In this document: positions 1 through 8,167 of the stretch, piece after piece
How positions within the stretch are numbered: the stretch's first letter is position 1
How the letters are laid out: each line of letters begins with the position of its first letter
DNA from: Rhodanobacter sp.
Lineage (GTDB): Bacteria > Pseudomonadota > Gammaproteobacteria > Xanthomonadales > Rhodanobacteraceae
Length of the DNA stretch: 64,000 nucleotides
Direction: 5' to 3'
Assembly: GCA_024711345.1 (NCBI GenBank)
Contig: JANJTA010000003.1
Coordinates: forward strand, 1-64,000
The notes under the pieces: generated by a model
The model's input: only the letters and a program-made list of their open reading frames with translations
What the model was told of the DNA's origin: nothing
The model's database searches: none
Program-made: the position numbers and the translations under genes

Positions 1-142
1 CGACGCGAATACAACGAAGAGAGACCAAAGGCCGCCCTCAGCGGGATGACGCCAGCTGCCTATGCACAGCACTTGGCAAAGACAGATACGATCAGCCCCG
101 GACTCTAAACCCGACCGCTACTGAAAGCGGGGGGACGTCGCA
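1..142 (+). mobile_element. 3' end of an IS3-family insertion sequence (orfB C-terminus and right end), cut by window edge
   Basis: Reading from base 1 gives the last 35 residues of an IS3-family OrfB transposase, including the typical tail REYNEERPK followed by MTPAAYA, with a TAA stop at 106-108. The following 30 or so bases are non-coding and contain a G-rich stretch ending GGGGGGACGTC, which looks like the right terminal inverted repeat. The TonB receptor frame begins directly after it, so the IS inserted into that gene; the exact last base (about 136-142) cannot be fixed without the left end, which is outside the window. Confidence 0.75.
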
Positions 143-1182
143 GCTACGATATTTTCGGTAACGACAGTAACTACAAGGTTGGCTTGGACTGGCAGGTCGT
201 CCCGTCGCTCAAACTGCGTGCGAATTACGCCACCGCTTTTCGCATTCCCAATGTGCCCGAGCTCTTCGGTGGTGTCTCGGAGGGGAATTTGACCACGACC
301 GATCCTTGCAATGGATGGAGCAACCTGCCGGCATCATCGGTGGTTGCGCAGAATTGTCGCGCTTCTGGCGTACCGACTGGTTATACCCAGCTGGGAAATA
401 CGGTGCTGACAACTGTCGGTGGCAACCAGAAACTGCAGCCCGAGGCCGCAAAGACGATGACGGCAGGGGTGGTGTGGACGCCAACCTTGGTGAACGACCT
501 GACGGTCACGCTGGATTACTACAAGATCAAGATCGACAACGCGATTCAGCGTATTGACGGCTCGACCAAGCTTGCGGTGTGCTACAACACGCCCGGTCTT
601 TCGCATCCGTTCTGCTCTGCATCGAACTTCACCCGCAATCGGCAGACCGGCGAGATCGATTTCCTTTCGGCACAGCCGGTCAACGCGGCGAGCGAGAGGC
701 TTTCGGGCATCGACCTGGGGGCGATCTACCAGTTCGATCTGGCCGGTTGGAAGGCATCCATCAGTGCGGACGTGTCGTACTTGAAGAACTACGATGTGAA
801 ACCGTTCCCGGGTGCGGATGACATTAACTATGCAGGGAAAATCACCGGTGGTCGCGGCAGCTACACGCATTGGCGTTCGTTTACTTCGTTGACGATGATG
901 CGTGGGTCATGGTCAGGCTCCTATAGCGTGCAGTACATCGGCGCTGCCGATGACATCAACGCCTCGCGCGGCGACATCGGCGATCGCGCGCCGGGCTTGA
1001 CCTATCACAACGTGCAATTGAAGTACGTTGCGAGCAAGTCCCTCGACATTGCTTTCGGCATCGACAACCTCTGGGACAAGCAAGCGCCATTTATCCAGAG
1101 CTATACCGACGCAAATACCGACACCATGACCTATGACCTGCTCGGTCGGCGCTGGAACGCGAAGCTCACCTATCGTTGGTGA
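143..1182 (+). pseudogene. TonB-dependent outer-membrane receptor, 3' fragment interrupted by IS
   Basis: The open frame runs from the IS end to the TGA at 1180-1182 and encodes about 345 residues of the C-terminal beta-barrel of a TonB-dependent receptor. Visible features are the AFRIPNVPELFGG stretch typical of large TonB receptors, repeated aromatic barrel strands, DNLWDKQAPF near the end and a terminal YRW that fits the C-terminal aromatic signature for outer-membrane insertion. The signal peptide, TonB box and plug domain are missing because the IS lies upstream, so the product cannot be a working receptor. A TTG at 184 could start a fragment but has no evident role. The two PepSY genes downstream suggest that the intact gene was an iron-siderophore or haem-type receptor; that substrate is inference. 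Confidence 0.85.
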
Positions 1183-1267
1183 GTTCGTCGGGAGCTGCCG
1201 GTGTGATAGTGCCGGCAGCTATCCGATCACGTGCATCTCTGGGTTGCTTGTTAGCAGGATATTTTCG

Positions 1268-1963
1268 ATGAAACTCGCATTTTGGGCGCGGCGCGCCCAT
1301 CGATGGATCGCTCTTGTCGTGGGTGTGCAAGCATTTCTCTGGATGCTGAGCGGTCTTTACATGACCGCCATACCGATCGAGCTTATCCATGGTGATCATC
1401 TGGCGCATGTCGAAGCTGAACCGCTTCCCGAGGTGGCGGTGCGGGCCGATACCAGCGTGTTGAGTGAGCGTTATCCAGACCTGACTGGTTTCAGGCTCAA
1501 GCAGTTGATGGGGCAGACGGTATACGAGCTGCGTCAGGGCGGGAAAACCACCTTGGTTGATTCCACGACCGGTGTCGAGCTGCCTCCGCTGGACGAGCAT
1601 CAGGCGCGACGGTTGGCGTCGTCGTTCTACCGCGGCGACGGCAGCATTCAATCCATGCACCTGTTGGAGGAAGCGCCGAGCGAGGTGGCCAAGCGGCCTG
1701 TCCCTCTGTGGCAGGCCAACTTCTCGGATCGCGGCCATACGACGTTGTATCTGTCCGCGACGACGGGCGAACTGCTTGCGCGGCGACACAGCTTTTGGCG
1801 TTTGTACGATTTCCTCTGGATGTTCCACATCATGGATTACGAGACGCGTTCAAACGTGAACAACGGCCTGATGCGAGCGGCGGCTTCGGTCGGCCTGCTT
1901 TTTGCGATCAGCGGGATCTGGCTGCTGGTTTACAGTTTCCGCAAGCGGAAGGCGGCGATATGA
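1268..1963 (+). CDS. PepSY-associated membrane protein (first of a pair)
   Basis: A 231-residue protein starting at ATG 1268 (MKLAFWARRAHRW). Longer upstream starts would run back into the receptor gene. It has one transmembrane segment near the N-terminus (about residues 12-32), a periplasmic PepSY-like region in the middle and a second membrane segment at about 198-218, followed by a basic tail. The motif FLWMFHIMDY before the last helix is typical of PepSY_TM proteins, which accompany TonB receptors and are thought to help reduce ferric siderophores. Its stop overlaps the start of the next gene (ATGA at 1960-1963), so the two are translationally coupled. No catalytic residues are recognisable. 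Confidence 0.8.
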   Translation: MKLAFWARRAHRWIALVVGVQAFLWMLSGLYMTAIPIELIHGDHLAHVEAEPLPEVAVRADTSVLSERYPDLTGFRLKQLMGQTVYELRQGGKTTLVDSTTGVELPPLDEHQARRLASSFYRGDGSIQSMHLLEEAPSEVAKRPVPLWQANFSDRGHTTLYLSATTGELLARRHSFWRLYDFLWMFHIMDYETRSNVNNGLMRAAASVGLLFAISGIWLLVYSFRKRKAAI

Positions 1964-3792
1964 AGCCATGGATCCGCAAATTGCATAAATGGGTCGGCCT
2001 GATCATCGCGGCACAATTCGCGATCTGGACGGGAAGCGGCCTGATCATGAGCCTCCTTGATCATGATGCCGTCGAAGGTCGAGTCCACCGCGCCCACCCG
2101 CGTGAAATGCCGAGTTGGCCCGCAGGCATGCTTGCACCACAACGCGTGCTGGCGGATGCAGGGCGTCCGGTGCAGACGCTGGAAACCGCGTGGCTGGCGG
2201 ATCGCCCGGTCTACCGGCTTGCCGACAAGGCCGATGTGTGGCTGGTGGATGCACGTACCGGGCAGGGCGTGATCGTGGATGCCGCGGTCGCGGCGATCAT
2301 CGCCACCCGCGACTACGTCGGCGGCGGCAGGCCAGAGACGCCGGAGTTCCTGCCGAAGGCCAATACCGAGACCCGTGGTTACGATGGCCCCGCCTGGCGC
2401 GTATCGTTTTCCGATGGCGATGACACGACGATATATCTGTCGGCTCAGGATGGCCGCATCCTTCAACGCCGCAACGCTACTTGGCGGTTGTTTGATACGG
2501 TCATGATGCTGCATTTCATGGACTACTCGGGGCGACAGAACTTCAACAATCCCTTGGCGATACTGGCTGGCTCCGGCGGACTGTGGATGGCGTTGTCGGG
2601 GATGTGGCTGCTCATCGCAAGTTTCCGCCTGAGTGAGTTCACCCCGGTCCGCTGGCGTCGGAAGCGAAACCTGGGGATCTACGCGCCGGATGGAACGAAG
2701 CTTCGACTCGTGGAGTCGCGCGAAGGCGATAGCGTGTTTCTGGCGTTGGGGCGAAGCGGCCTGCACCTGCCGTCCAATTGCGGTGGCGGCCAGAGTTGCG
2801 GTTTGTGCGCGGTGCGTCTGCGTGGCTACGCGCCTCCCTCGACGAGCTCTGATCGCGAGCACCTCACCGCTGGCCGCCTGAGGCTCGGCTATCGCCTGGC
2901 CTGTAACCTGCCAGTCCATACCGATCTCGAGGTGGAGGTGCCCGGCGACGCCGGGCTATGGGTCGAGCAGACGGCGATCGTCGAGCGTATCACCGCGGTA
3001 ACTCCGTTCCTGCGCGAGATCAGGCTGTTGCCGTCATCGCCCATTGGGCGAGAGTTTCAGCCCGGCTCGTATCTTCAGGTTCACATTCCCGACTACGCGT
3101 TGCCGCGACAGCACATTGCGCACCCGGAAGAACACCGTGACGACTGGGGCGAGTTGGATTTGCCGGCAACCCTGGTCAGCAAGGAGCCGATCCGACGCTC
3201 GTATTCGCTGTCACTGCCGGTGGAGAAAGCCGATGGGCACTTGACCTTGCTGGCCCGCTTCAGTGTGGGAAGCTCCAGCAGCAAACGTCAGTTCGTGGGC
3301 AAGGGTTCGGCGTATTTGTACTCGCTCAAACCCGGCGATCCGATCCGTTTCAGCGGACCATTCGGTGACTTCGCTCTCCGTCCGGGCGATCGCGAAAAGA
3401 TCTTTATCGGTGGAGGTGCAGGCATGGCCCCGTTGCGGGCGATGATCCACTCCCGGCTCGATCAGGGGGGGCAAGAGCGGATCCATTTCTGGTATGGCGC
3501 ACGTCATCGCAGGGAGGCGCCCTATACCGATGAGATGGCCGAACTGGCATTGCGCCATCCCAACTTTACCTGGCATCTCGTGTTGTCTGAAATGGCTGAG
3601 CAGGGCGTCGCACTGATTCGAGGTTTGGTGCATGAAGCTACCCACGAGGGCTTGCTGCGTGATCATCCGAACCTGAAGTCCTGCGAGTTTTATCTGTGCG
3701 GCCCTCCAGGCATGTTGTCGGCCACCCTCAAGCTCTTGCGAAGCTTGGGTATTGATGATGAGCGCATAGCCTTCGATGACTTCAAAATCTGA
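1960..3792 (+). CDS. PepSY membrane domain fused to NqrF-like 2Fe-2S/FAD/NAD(P) reductase
   Basis: A 610-residue fusion starting at ATG 1960. Residues 1-225 resemble the preceding PepSY protein, with membrane segments at about 12-30 and 200-222 and the motif MLHFMDYSG. Residues 235-330 form a plant-type ferredoxin domain with the cysteine pattern CGGGQSCGLC and a later RLACN cysteine, as in NqrF. Residues 340-610 form a ferredoxin-NADP reductase module with RRSYSLSLP (flavin binding), GGGAGMAPLRAM and CGPPGM (nucleotide binding), ending in FDDF, also like NqrF. I infer that it passes electrons from NAD(P)H through FAD and 2Fe-2S across the membrane to a periplasmic ferric substrate brought in by the neighbouring TonB receptor. 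The rest of an Nqr complex is absent, so a sodium pump is unlikely. Confidence 0.85.
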   Translation: MKPWIRKLHKWVGLIIAAQFAIWTGSGLIMSLLDHDAVEGRVHRAHPREMPSWPAGMLAPQRVLADAGRPVQTLETAWLADRPVYRLADKADVWLVDARTGQGVIVDAAVAAIIATRDYVGGGRPETPEFLPKANTETRGYDGPAWRVSFSDGDDTTIYLSAQDGRILQRRNATWRLFDTVMMLHFMDYSGRQNFNNPLAILAGSGGLWMALSGMWLLIASFRLSEFTPVRWRRKRNLGIYAPDGTKLRLVESREGDSVFLALGRSGLHLPSNCGGGQSCGLCAVRLRGYAPPSTSSDREHLTAGRLRLGYRLACNLPVHTDLEVEVPGDAGLWVEQTAIVERITAVTPFLREIRLLPSSPIGREFQPGSYLQVHIPDYALPRQHIAHPEEHRDDWGELDLPATLVSKEPIRRSYSLSLPVEKADGHLTLLARFSVGSSSSKRQFVGKGSAYLYSLKPGDPIRFSGPFGDFALRPGDREKIFIGGGAGMAPLRAMIHSRLDQGGQERIHFWYGARHRREAPYTDEMAELALRHPNFTWHLVLSEMAEQGVALIRGLVHEATHEGLLRDHPNLKSCEFYLCGPPGMLSATLKLLRSLGIDDERIAFDDFKI

Positions 3793-3900
3793 TGCGCGGC
3801 CGGTCGTGGAGCGAGCCGGGAAAGCTATCCCGTTTTGTTGCCACCACTGTAGATTTCTGGCGTGAATTCGTACCGGGCTTGATGACACAAGGGAACGTAA

Positions 3901-4053
3901 TCATCGGATCGTACTCCGCACGGCAGCTATCCAGTGCAGAATCGCACCGCAATCGGCCTGCGCCCCCAAGCCGCGCTCCAGTGCGGCGACCTGGTCGCCG
4001 ATACGGTGCACGCACGCAATGAGCTGCTTATGGGTTACGACCAGCGGTTTCAT
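3901..4053 (-). pseudogene. Truncated FrmR/CsoR/RcnR-family repressor
   Basis: From ATG 4053 the minus strand encodes only 50 residues, matching the N-terminal half of metal- or formaldehyde-sensing repressors of the FrmR/RcnR family: the His near residue 8, RIGDQVAALERGL, and ADCGAIL followed by IAAVR. Family members are about 85-95 residues and continue with a third helix. Here the frame stops at TGA right after IAAVRSTIR, and I cannot find the missing part in another frame. It is probably a decayed fragment, since DNA binding needs the full three-helix dimer or tetramer. No formaldehyde or nickel export gene lies next to it. Confidence 0.6.
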
Positions 4054-4153
4054 AGGCGCCTCCGTGGTGATGCCTGTCGGCGACAACGTGCGCCCACGTG
4101 TACGATGATAGAGATTCGCGGCGAGAGCCTCCCAGGTTACAGGAGCAACAAGG

Positions 4154-5449
4154 GTGGACACGAAAGCAGTCGGGCGGCTGGTCGAGCACTGGCGTGATGA
4201 TGCGGGTGGCACCTACCAGAGCTGGTTCCTGTGGGATCAACGCCTGAAGAATTTCCGCTCGATCCGCCGCGGCCTGCTGGCAGTGGTGGCGGAGATCGAG
4301 GCCGGCTCGTTCGGCAATGTCTACCGTGGCTCCTCGCTGGAGACAGTGATCCACTCGATTGCCGAACAGCGACAAATCTTCCGAGGCGCGGATCATGCTT
4401 TCCTGTGGAAGCCGAAGCTGCGCATCCCGGACATCTACGAACACCGGGGCAACCAGCAAGCCTTCGGGCGCTTCCTTGGCGCCTGCCTGTGCTGTACGGA
4501 GGAGACAGGACTGGTCGAGGCCATCCATGAGCTGGATCGCCAGGCCATCAAGGGTCTCGGACCGGCCGCCGCCAACCTTCTCTACTTCCTGCATCCGACC
4601 TTGGCGGTGCCGTTCAACACGGCCATCGTCAACGGCTACAACGCGCTTACCGGCGCCAAGGTGAAGTTGGGTCGCTGGGAGGCGTACCTTGCGATGCGCC
4701 AAGGCATCCTCGCCCTGAACGTCGAATACCGGACACAGCTTTCCAACGACCTGGGGGCAATCGCCGGCTTCCTGTTCGACATCGGCAGCGGCCGGTACCC
4801 ATTGCCGTCGGGGGCCAACACACCAGATGCGGTTTCGCAGTGGGAGGCAGATCTAGCCCGCGTCCGCGAGGAAAGCGTCGCCAGCCGCAAGGCATTGGCG
4901 GCCGCCTGGGAAGAGGACCTGACCCACACCCAAGTGCAAGGCTGGCTACGGGACCTTGGAAGAGCTTTGGGCTATGCCGTGTGGATTGCCGCCAATGATC
5001 GAGGGCGGGCTCATGCCCAAGGCACGCTCGGCGAGGGTTGCCTGCCGTGCCTTCCTGCCGCACTGGAAGCACACCGCGCAGCCGACGCGATCCGTCTGAT
5101 CGACGTGCTCTGGCTTGACCCGATCAGTGACCAGGTAGTGGCGGCCTTCGAGGTCGAGCACACCACCAGCATCTACTCCGGCATCGTACGGATGCTCGAC
5201 CTGGCCTTGGGCGTGCCCGACCACTTCGGCGCCCGCTACTTTTTGGTGGCACCCAAGACACGGGAGAATGATGTACGGGCCCAGTTCGCCCGCCCGGCAT
5301 TCAGCCGGGTGAGCGAACTCGATTTGCGATTCCTTCCCTACAACGCGCTGGAGGAGCATCGCGAGGCCATGGCACGCTTCGGCTTCGGGATGAAGGCGCT
5401 CGACGCCATCGCGCTACCCATGGTCCAGCACGTGGCTGCGTCTGGCTAG
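4154..5449 (+). CDS. Uncharacterised protein with possible PD-(D/E)XK-like nuclease region
   Basis: A 431-residue soluble protein from GTG 4154, preceded by AGGAG at a suitable distance. I do not recognise a named family. The N-terminal 210 residues look helical, with a helix-hairpin-helix-like GLGPAAANLLYFLHP stretch at about residues 135-150 that may bind DNA. The C-terminal part contains D317, then E333 and E335 in the pattern LIDVLWLD...AFEVEHTT, resembling the D-(E)XK core of restriction-type nucleases but with Glu where Lys is usual. A stand-alone restriction-like or DNA-damage nuclease is possible; no methylase is adjacent. It sits 44 bases upstream of the ATP-grasp gene on the same strand, and both have moderate GC compared with the core genes. 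Confidence 0.5.
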   Translation: MDTKAVGRLVEHWRDDAGGTYQSWFLWDQRLKNFRSIRRGLLAVVAEIEAGSFGNVYRGSSLETVIHSIAEQRQIFRGADHAFLWKPKLRIPDIYEHRGNQQAFGRFLGACLCCTEETGLVEAIHELDRQAIKGLGPAAANLLYFLHPTLAVPFNTAIVNGYNALTGAKVKLGRWEAYLAMRQGILALNVEYRTQLSNDLGAIAGFLFDIGSGRYPLPSGANTPDAVSQWEADLARVREESVASRKALAAAWEEDLTHTQVQGWLRDLGRALGYAVWIAANDRGRAHAQGTLGEGCLPCLPAALEAHRAADAIRLIDVLWLDPISDQVVAAFEVEHTTSIYSGIVRMLDLALGVPDHFGARYFLVAPKTRENDVRAQFARPAFSRVSELDLRFLPYNALEEHREAMARFGFGMKALDAIALPMVQHVAASG

Positions 5450-5493
5450 ACAGCGTAGCACCGTACTGATGTTGAAAAAAAGGGAGCATTCAG

Positions 5494-6789
5494 GTGACCG
5501 ATGACCCACTGCCGTGCGACGTCGACTGCACAAGCGCCCATGGTGATGTACTCAACCGACGATGTGCCTGTTCCGTGGTCGATGTAGGCCGTGTGCGCGA
5601 CACATTACTGTCTCGCCTGCAAATCCCCCACGCGGTCGATCCCCACAAGCACGCACATCTTTTCTCGCCTTATGCGTTGTTCGTCGACCGTGCCGCCCTT
5701 ACGGCCATGGGCGCAGTCGCGGCAGCCCTCTTCAAAGTTGCCAAGAATCTCGATTACATCGCGCACGTCCTGCGCTGGGCGCCTCCCATAGGCCGGCATG
5801 ACCCAAACTCGGCAGGGGGTGTTCTTGGACTGGATTTCCATTTGACAGTTGCAGGTCCGCGACTGATCGAAATCAACACGAACCCAGGGGGGCTGTTGCT
5901 CAACGCGCTGCTACTTGATGACGTCCGGTCCTGTGCGCCGGCTGCCTGGGCACCCTGGACGAGCAGAACGCTGGCGTGCGAGGCCGCCTTGACGGCTTGG
6001 CTGGAGGATGCGCGGCAACAGTGCGGGCGGATGCCAGCGCGCCTGGCTGTCGTGGACGTCGCGCCGCGCGAGCAGTTCTTGTTTCCTGAATTCGAACTCT
6101 ATGCACAGGCGTTCCAGGAGCGTGGGGTGGATAGCGTGATCCGGGCCCCCGACGCTCTGTCATTTAGCCCGAAGGGCCTGCGGGACGCCCACGGGCAAAT
6201 CGACGCCGTCTACAACCGCCTGACCGACTTTGCGCTAGCGGATCCGGCGAGTGCGCCATTACAGAATGCCTATCTCAAACGCGCTATCGCGCTGACCCCG
6301 CACCCCAGGGCGCATGCCCTGTTCGCGGACAAGCGCAATCTCATAGCGCTTGGCGACTCCTGGCTGCTGCGGGGGTGGGGGATCGATACAGCGTCGACCG
6401 AACGGCTGGTGCAAGTGATTCCGCCGACCGTCGAGGTAGTACCCGGGAACCGGGAAGCCCTGTGGAGAAATCGTAACGGGTATTTCTTCAAGCCTGCATC
6501 TGGATTTGGTAGTCGCGGGAGCTACCGCGGCGACAAACTGACCCGGCGGGTCTGGGATAGCATGGCTTTGGCTCCTTACGTGGCACAGGCCATCGTACCG
6601 CCGGGTGCGCGCATCGTGCACGGCGACGTTTCGCTTAAAGCCGATGTGCGCTGTTTTGCGTCAGAGTCGGGTGTGCTTTTGTTCGCGGCCAGACTCTACC
6701 AGGGCCAGACCACGAACATGCGCACGCCAAGCGGCGGCTTTGCGGCCGTGTTGACCTCGCGTGCAGCACGGCCTGATCCACGGGGATAG
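5494..6789 (+). CDS. ATP-grasp-fold protein of unknown substrate
   Basis: A 431-residue protein starting at GTG 5494, with AAGGGAG 12 bases upstream. Recognisable ATP-grasp-like features are LIEINTNPGG at about residue 127, VYNRLTDFAL, then FADKRNLIALGD and the Gly-rich phosphate loop in KPASGFGSRGSYRG at about residues 332-345. The order of these elements resembles the circularly permuted ATP-grasp ligases. Such enzymes join a carboxylate to an amine or thiol through an acyl-phosphate. The substrate cannot be read from sequence. The C-terminus (PSGGFAAVLT, then a short Arg/Pro tail) may be altered from an ancestral GGFAPVL ending. It follows the possible nuclease gene and faces the DUF1269 gene. 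Confidence 0.6.
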   Translation: MTDDPLPCDVDCTSAHGDVLNRRCACSVVDVGRVRDTLLSRLQIPHAVDPHKHAHLFSPYALFVDRAALTAMGAVAAALFKVAKNLDYIAHVLRWAPPIGRHDPNSAGGVLGLDFHLTVAGPRLIEINTNPGGLLLNALLLDDVRSCAPAAWAPWTSRTLACEAALTAWLEDARQQCGRMPARLAVVDVAPREQFLFPEFELYAQAFQERGVDSVIRAPDALSFSPKGLRDAHGQIDAVYNRLTDFALADPASAPLQNAYLKRAIALTPHPRAHALFADKRNLIALGDSWLLRGWGIDTASTERLVQVIPPTVEVVPGNREALWRNRNGYFFKPASGFGSRGSYRGDKLTRRVWDSMALAPYVAQAIVPPGARIVHGDVSLKADVRCFASESGVLLFAARLYQGQTTNMRTPSGGFAAVLTSRAARPDPRG

Positions 6790-6851
6790 CGGTGCGGAAC
6801 CGAGCCGGCGGTCGGCGGTCGGCGCCAAGATAGCGTCGATCGAGCAGCTCG

Positions 6852-6872
6852 TTCTTCTTCTTCTTCTTCTTC
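6852..6872. repeat. Trinucleotide microsatellite (TTC)7
   Basis: Seven perfect TTC units lie in the 175-base gap between the convergent ATP-grasp and DUF1269 genes. On the minus strand they read (GAA)7. They are outside both coding regions, so any length change would not alter a protein. Confidence 0.9.
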
Positions 6873-6964
6873 GACCGCCACTTGCACGTGGCGCCGGGCG
6901 CGGCCCGGTGGATGGATCGGCACCAGGATGCGCCAAGCGCACGTGCTCGGGGCGGACGGCGGGT

Positions 6965-7474
6965 TCAAGTGGTCTTCGGCGTAGCGTCGAGCGCGGCCTG
7001 CAGACGTTCTTCGATGTCCATCGGTAGCGACGTGCGCAATACACGGCCGCCGGAGCCTTCGAGCGCTTCAATGACCTTGTCGGTCGTGATCGAGCGCGCG
7101 AGTACGAACAGCGCCGAGCAGCACGAGTTAACCTCGTGGCCAAGCTCTAGGACGAATTCATCGTCAAGGCCGTAGTCGTCGAGGCTGCCTGAAAGCGCGC
7201 CGAGTCCGGCACCCGCGGCGCCAGCAATCGTGCCACCGAGCGGGCCGGCGAAGATCAGTCCGATCAGCATGCCCCAGAAAGCCCCCGTCCACGCGCCGGC
7301 AGCCGCGAGGTTGACCGACTGCTGCAGGAACAGCTTGCCCTTGTCGTTGCGCCGTACGATGACGGCGTCGTCGAGGTCGATCAGGTATTCGCGCTGCAGG
7401 TCCTGCAGCGTCGTCAGCACCTGCGCGGCGGCGTCGGGGCGGTGGTTGTAGATCACGGCGATCAGCGTCTTCAT
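6965..7474 (-). CDS. DUF1269 family membrane-associated protein
   Basis: A 169-residue protein starting at ATG 7474, with AAGGAGA seven bases upstream. DUF1269 proteins have an N-terminal soluble part, a Gly/Ala-rich hydrophobic hairpin and a C-terminal soluble part. Here the hairpin is at about residues 62-92 (GMLIGLIFAGPLGGTIAG), followed by SALFVLAR and a C-terminal RTSLP element typical of the family. The family is of unknown function and is often found in stress gene sets with phosphoketolase or universal stress proteins. It is the last gene of the long minus-strand operon, 32 bases after the DUF6629-like gene. Confidence 0.85.
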   Translation of the reverse strand: MKTLIAVIYNHRPDAAAQVLTTLQDLQREYLIDLDDAVIVRRNDKGKLFLQQSVNLAAAGAWTGAFWGMLIGLIFAGPLGGTIAGAAGAGLGALSGSLDDYGLDDEFVLELGHEVNSCCSALFVLARSITTDKVIEALEGSGGRVLRTSLPMDIEERLQAALDATPKTT

Positions 7475-7506
7475 GGCAAGTCTCCTTGTGGACCGGGGGA
7501 TGAGTA

Positions 7507-8154
7507 TCAGGGTGTAACGGGTGCGGCAGCCCGCCGCGAGGCGAGCGCGATGTAGACCATCACGCTCAACACCGCGGCGAAGAAGCACCAGACCGAGATG
7601 AACCAGTGCGCGTACACCGCGTAGGCGAGGCCGGCCGACACCAACGCGAGCACGCCGAACCAGCGGATTGCCGGGCGGCTCGACATGCCCAGCCCAAGCG
7701 TCGTCGAGGCGAGGTACAGCGTCAGCGATAGGGGCAGGAAGAAGTGCGGCGAGCGGTACTCCAAGTGGCCACCGATCGGGGCGACCTCGATAGGCGTTGC
7801 CACCATGCTCGCGAGCAGGAACAGCGCACTCACGAGCCCACCGAAACCAAGCAAGGCGAGCACCTGGCGCCGCCATGGCACGGGCTCCAGCGCACGCACC
7901 GTCCAGGGTACGAACGCGGGCCATAGCAGGTGCGAAAAGACCGAATAGATCTGCGTCGCCCAGGCACGCAGCGTGGGCGCCTCCCACGTATAACTCATCC
8001 AGATGAGGCCTTCGGTCGCCTGCTGCGCGGCGAACAGGAGCGGGATCAGCGCGAACAGGCGCTCGCCCCGAGTGCGTGCGGCGCGCAGCGCGAGCACGCC
8101 AATGCCGGTGAGCGCGACACTCGCGGTGACGCTGGCGGTGGCGGAAAAGCACAT
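7507..8154 (-). CDS. Seven-helix integral membrane protein, DUF6629-like
   Basis: A 215-residue very hydrophobic protein starting at ATG 8154, with GGAG in GGAGATCCTCC just upstream. It begins MCFSATAS and contains an early FAAQQATEGLIW helix, both typical of DUF6629-type membrane proteins; about seven transmembrane segments are visible. Conserved His and Trp residues (YTWEAPT, HLLWPAFVPW, YAHWFISVWCF) lie at membrane edges. No function is established. It starts 13 bases after the cfa stop in the same operon. Confidence 0.7.
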   Translation of the reverse strand: MCFSATASVTASVALTGIGVLALRAARTRGERLFALIPLLFAAQQATEGLIWMSYTWEAPTLRAWATQIYSVFSHLLWPAFVPWTVRALEPVPWRRQVLALLGFGGLVSALFLLASMVATPIEVAPIGGHLEYRSPHFFLPLSLTLYLASTTLGLGMSSRPAIRWFGVLALVSAGLAYAVYAHWFISVWCFFAAVLSVMVYIALASRRAAAPVTP

Positions 8155-8167
8155 GGAGGATCTCCGG

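Noticed and set aside
6852..6872. (TTC)7 as a phase-variation switch
   Set aside because: It lies outside coding sequence and is not in a promoter spacer that I can define.
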